Origin: DATGLE01 sp035294325 | GTDB lineage: Bacteria > Chloroflexota > Ktedonobacteria > Ktedonobacterales > Ktedonobacteraceae | Direction: 5' to 3' | NCBI GenBank assembly: GCA_035294325.1 | Contig: DATGLE010000023.1 | Span: forward strand, 1 to 5,454 | DNA length: 5,454 bases | Shown: in pieces, positions 5,326 to 5,454 of the stretch | Layout of the letters: each line of letters opens with the position of its first letter | How positions within the stretch are numbered: position 1 is the stretch's first letter | Position numbers and translations under genes: made by a program | Notes under the pieces: model-generated | What the model was told of the DNA's origin: nothing | Databases searched by the model: none | The model's input: the letters and a program-made list of their open reading frames with translations, nothing else

Positions 5326-5454
5326 ATGAACGAGAACGACGAACTGGCGCGAGTCGCGGAGGACGCGCTGGATCTGCTGGCGGAGCTGTTCACGTGTTAC
5401 GAAGGTGCGATGTGGCTGGCGACATCGGGCGCGGTCAAGTACACACTTCGTTGC
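5326..5454 (+). CDS. Unrecognised protein, N-terminal 43 residues (3'-truncated by the window)
   Basis: An ATG at 5326 follows GGGAGG (5315-5320) with a 5-base spacer and opens a frame that has no stop through the last base. The 43 visible residues start 'MNENDELARVAEDALDLLAE' (an acidic amphipathic helix), then 'LFTCYEGAMWLATSGAVKY'. Codons strongly favour G or C in the third position, as expected for a real gene here, and the antisense frames give Ser/Arg-rich sequence without recognisable motifs. I do not recognise a family from this short stretch, and no membrane segment or signal peptide is seen. It is divergent from the broken Cys-rich gene, so it belongs to another transcription unit. 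Confidence 0.6.
   Translation, partial: MNENDELARVAEDALDLLAELFTCYEGAMWLATSGAVKYTLRC

Noticed and set aside
1..5454. CRISPR arrays, tRNA or rRNA genes, insertion sequences
   Set aside because: No regularly spaced repeats, cloverleaf-like segments, transposase motifs or terminal repeats were seen on either strand.

Overview
This 5.45-kb window looks like chromosomal DNA from a moderately GC-rich, non-proteobacterial bacterium, most plausibly a Chloroflexota (Ktedonobacteria-like) genome. That assignment is inference. It rests on a DUF58/DUF4129 gene pair, a remnant of a WD40-repeat gene, a short CDF-type transporter lacking the usual cytoplasmic domain, and a Cys-rich 'CPxC...GxCxxH' protein type I associate with that phylum. 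No rRNA or tRNA gene is present to settle it.

Layout. (1) Bases 1-1805, plus strand: the 3' end of a DUF58 gene, then a complete multi-spanning DUF4129 membrane protein whose SD-supported start lies inside the DUF58 gene. (2) 1814-2992, minus: a full-length two-domain chromate transporter, chrA, converging on the DUF4129 gene with only 8 bases between the stop codons. (3) 2993-3234: a chrA promoter candidate, a 9-bp inverted repeat over its -35 region, and the tail of a decayed WD40 gene. (4) 3235-4388, minus: a two-gene operon, arsC (thioredoxin-type arsenate reductase) followed by a small cation transporter with a cysteine-cluster tail. The genes overlap as TAATG, inside a strong hairpin. 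A sigma-70-like promoter with its own dyad precedes arsC. (5) 4429 to about 5179, minus: a broken gene (internal TGA, at least one and probably two frameshifts) for a Cys-rich protein. (6) 5326-5454, plus: the 5' end of an unrecognised gene running off the window, divergent from the broken gene.

Functionally the centre is a metal/oxyanion resistance island. ChrA would export chromate. ArsC would reduce arsenate, and its co-transcribed partner is a membrane metal transporter rather than the usual ArsB/Acr3 pump; no arsR or arsenite pump gene is visible. The most unusual signal is the hairpin at the arsC/transporter junction. It hides the transporter's Shine-Dalgarno in its stem, holds the start codon in its loop and is followed by a short T run, so it could make transporter expression depend on arsC translation. 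The broken gene and the WD40 stub suggest the island sits between decayed older genes.
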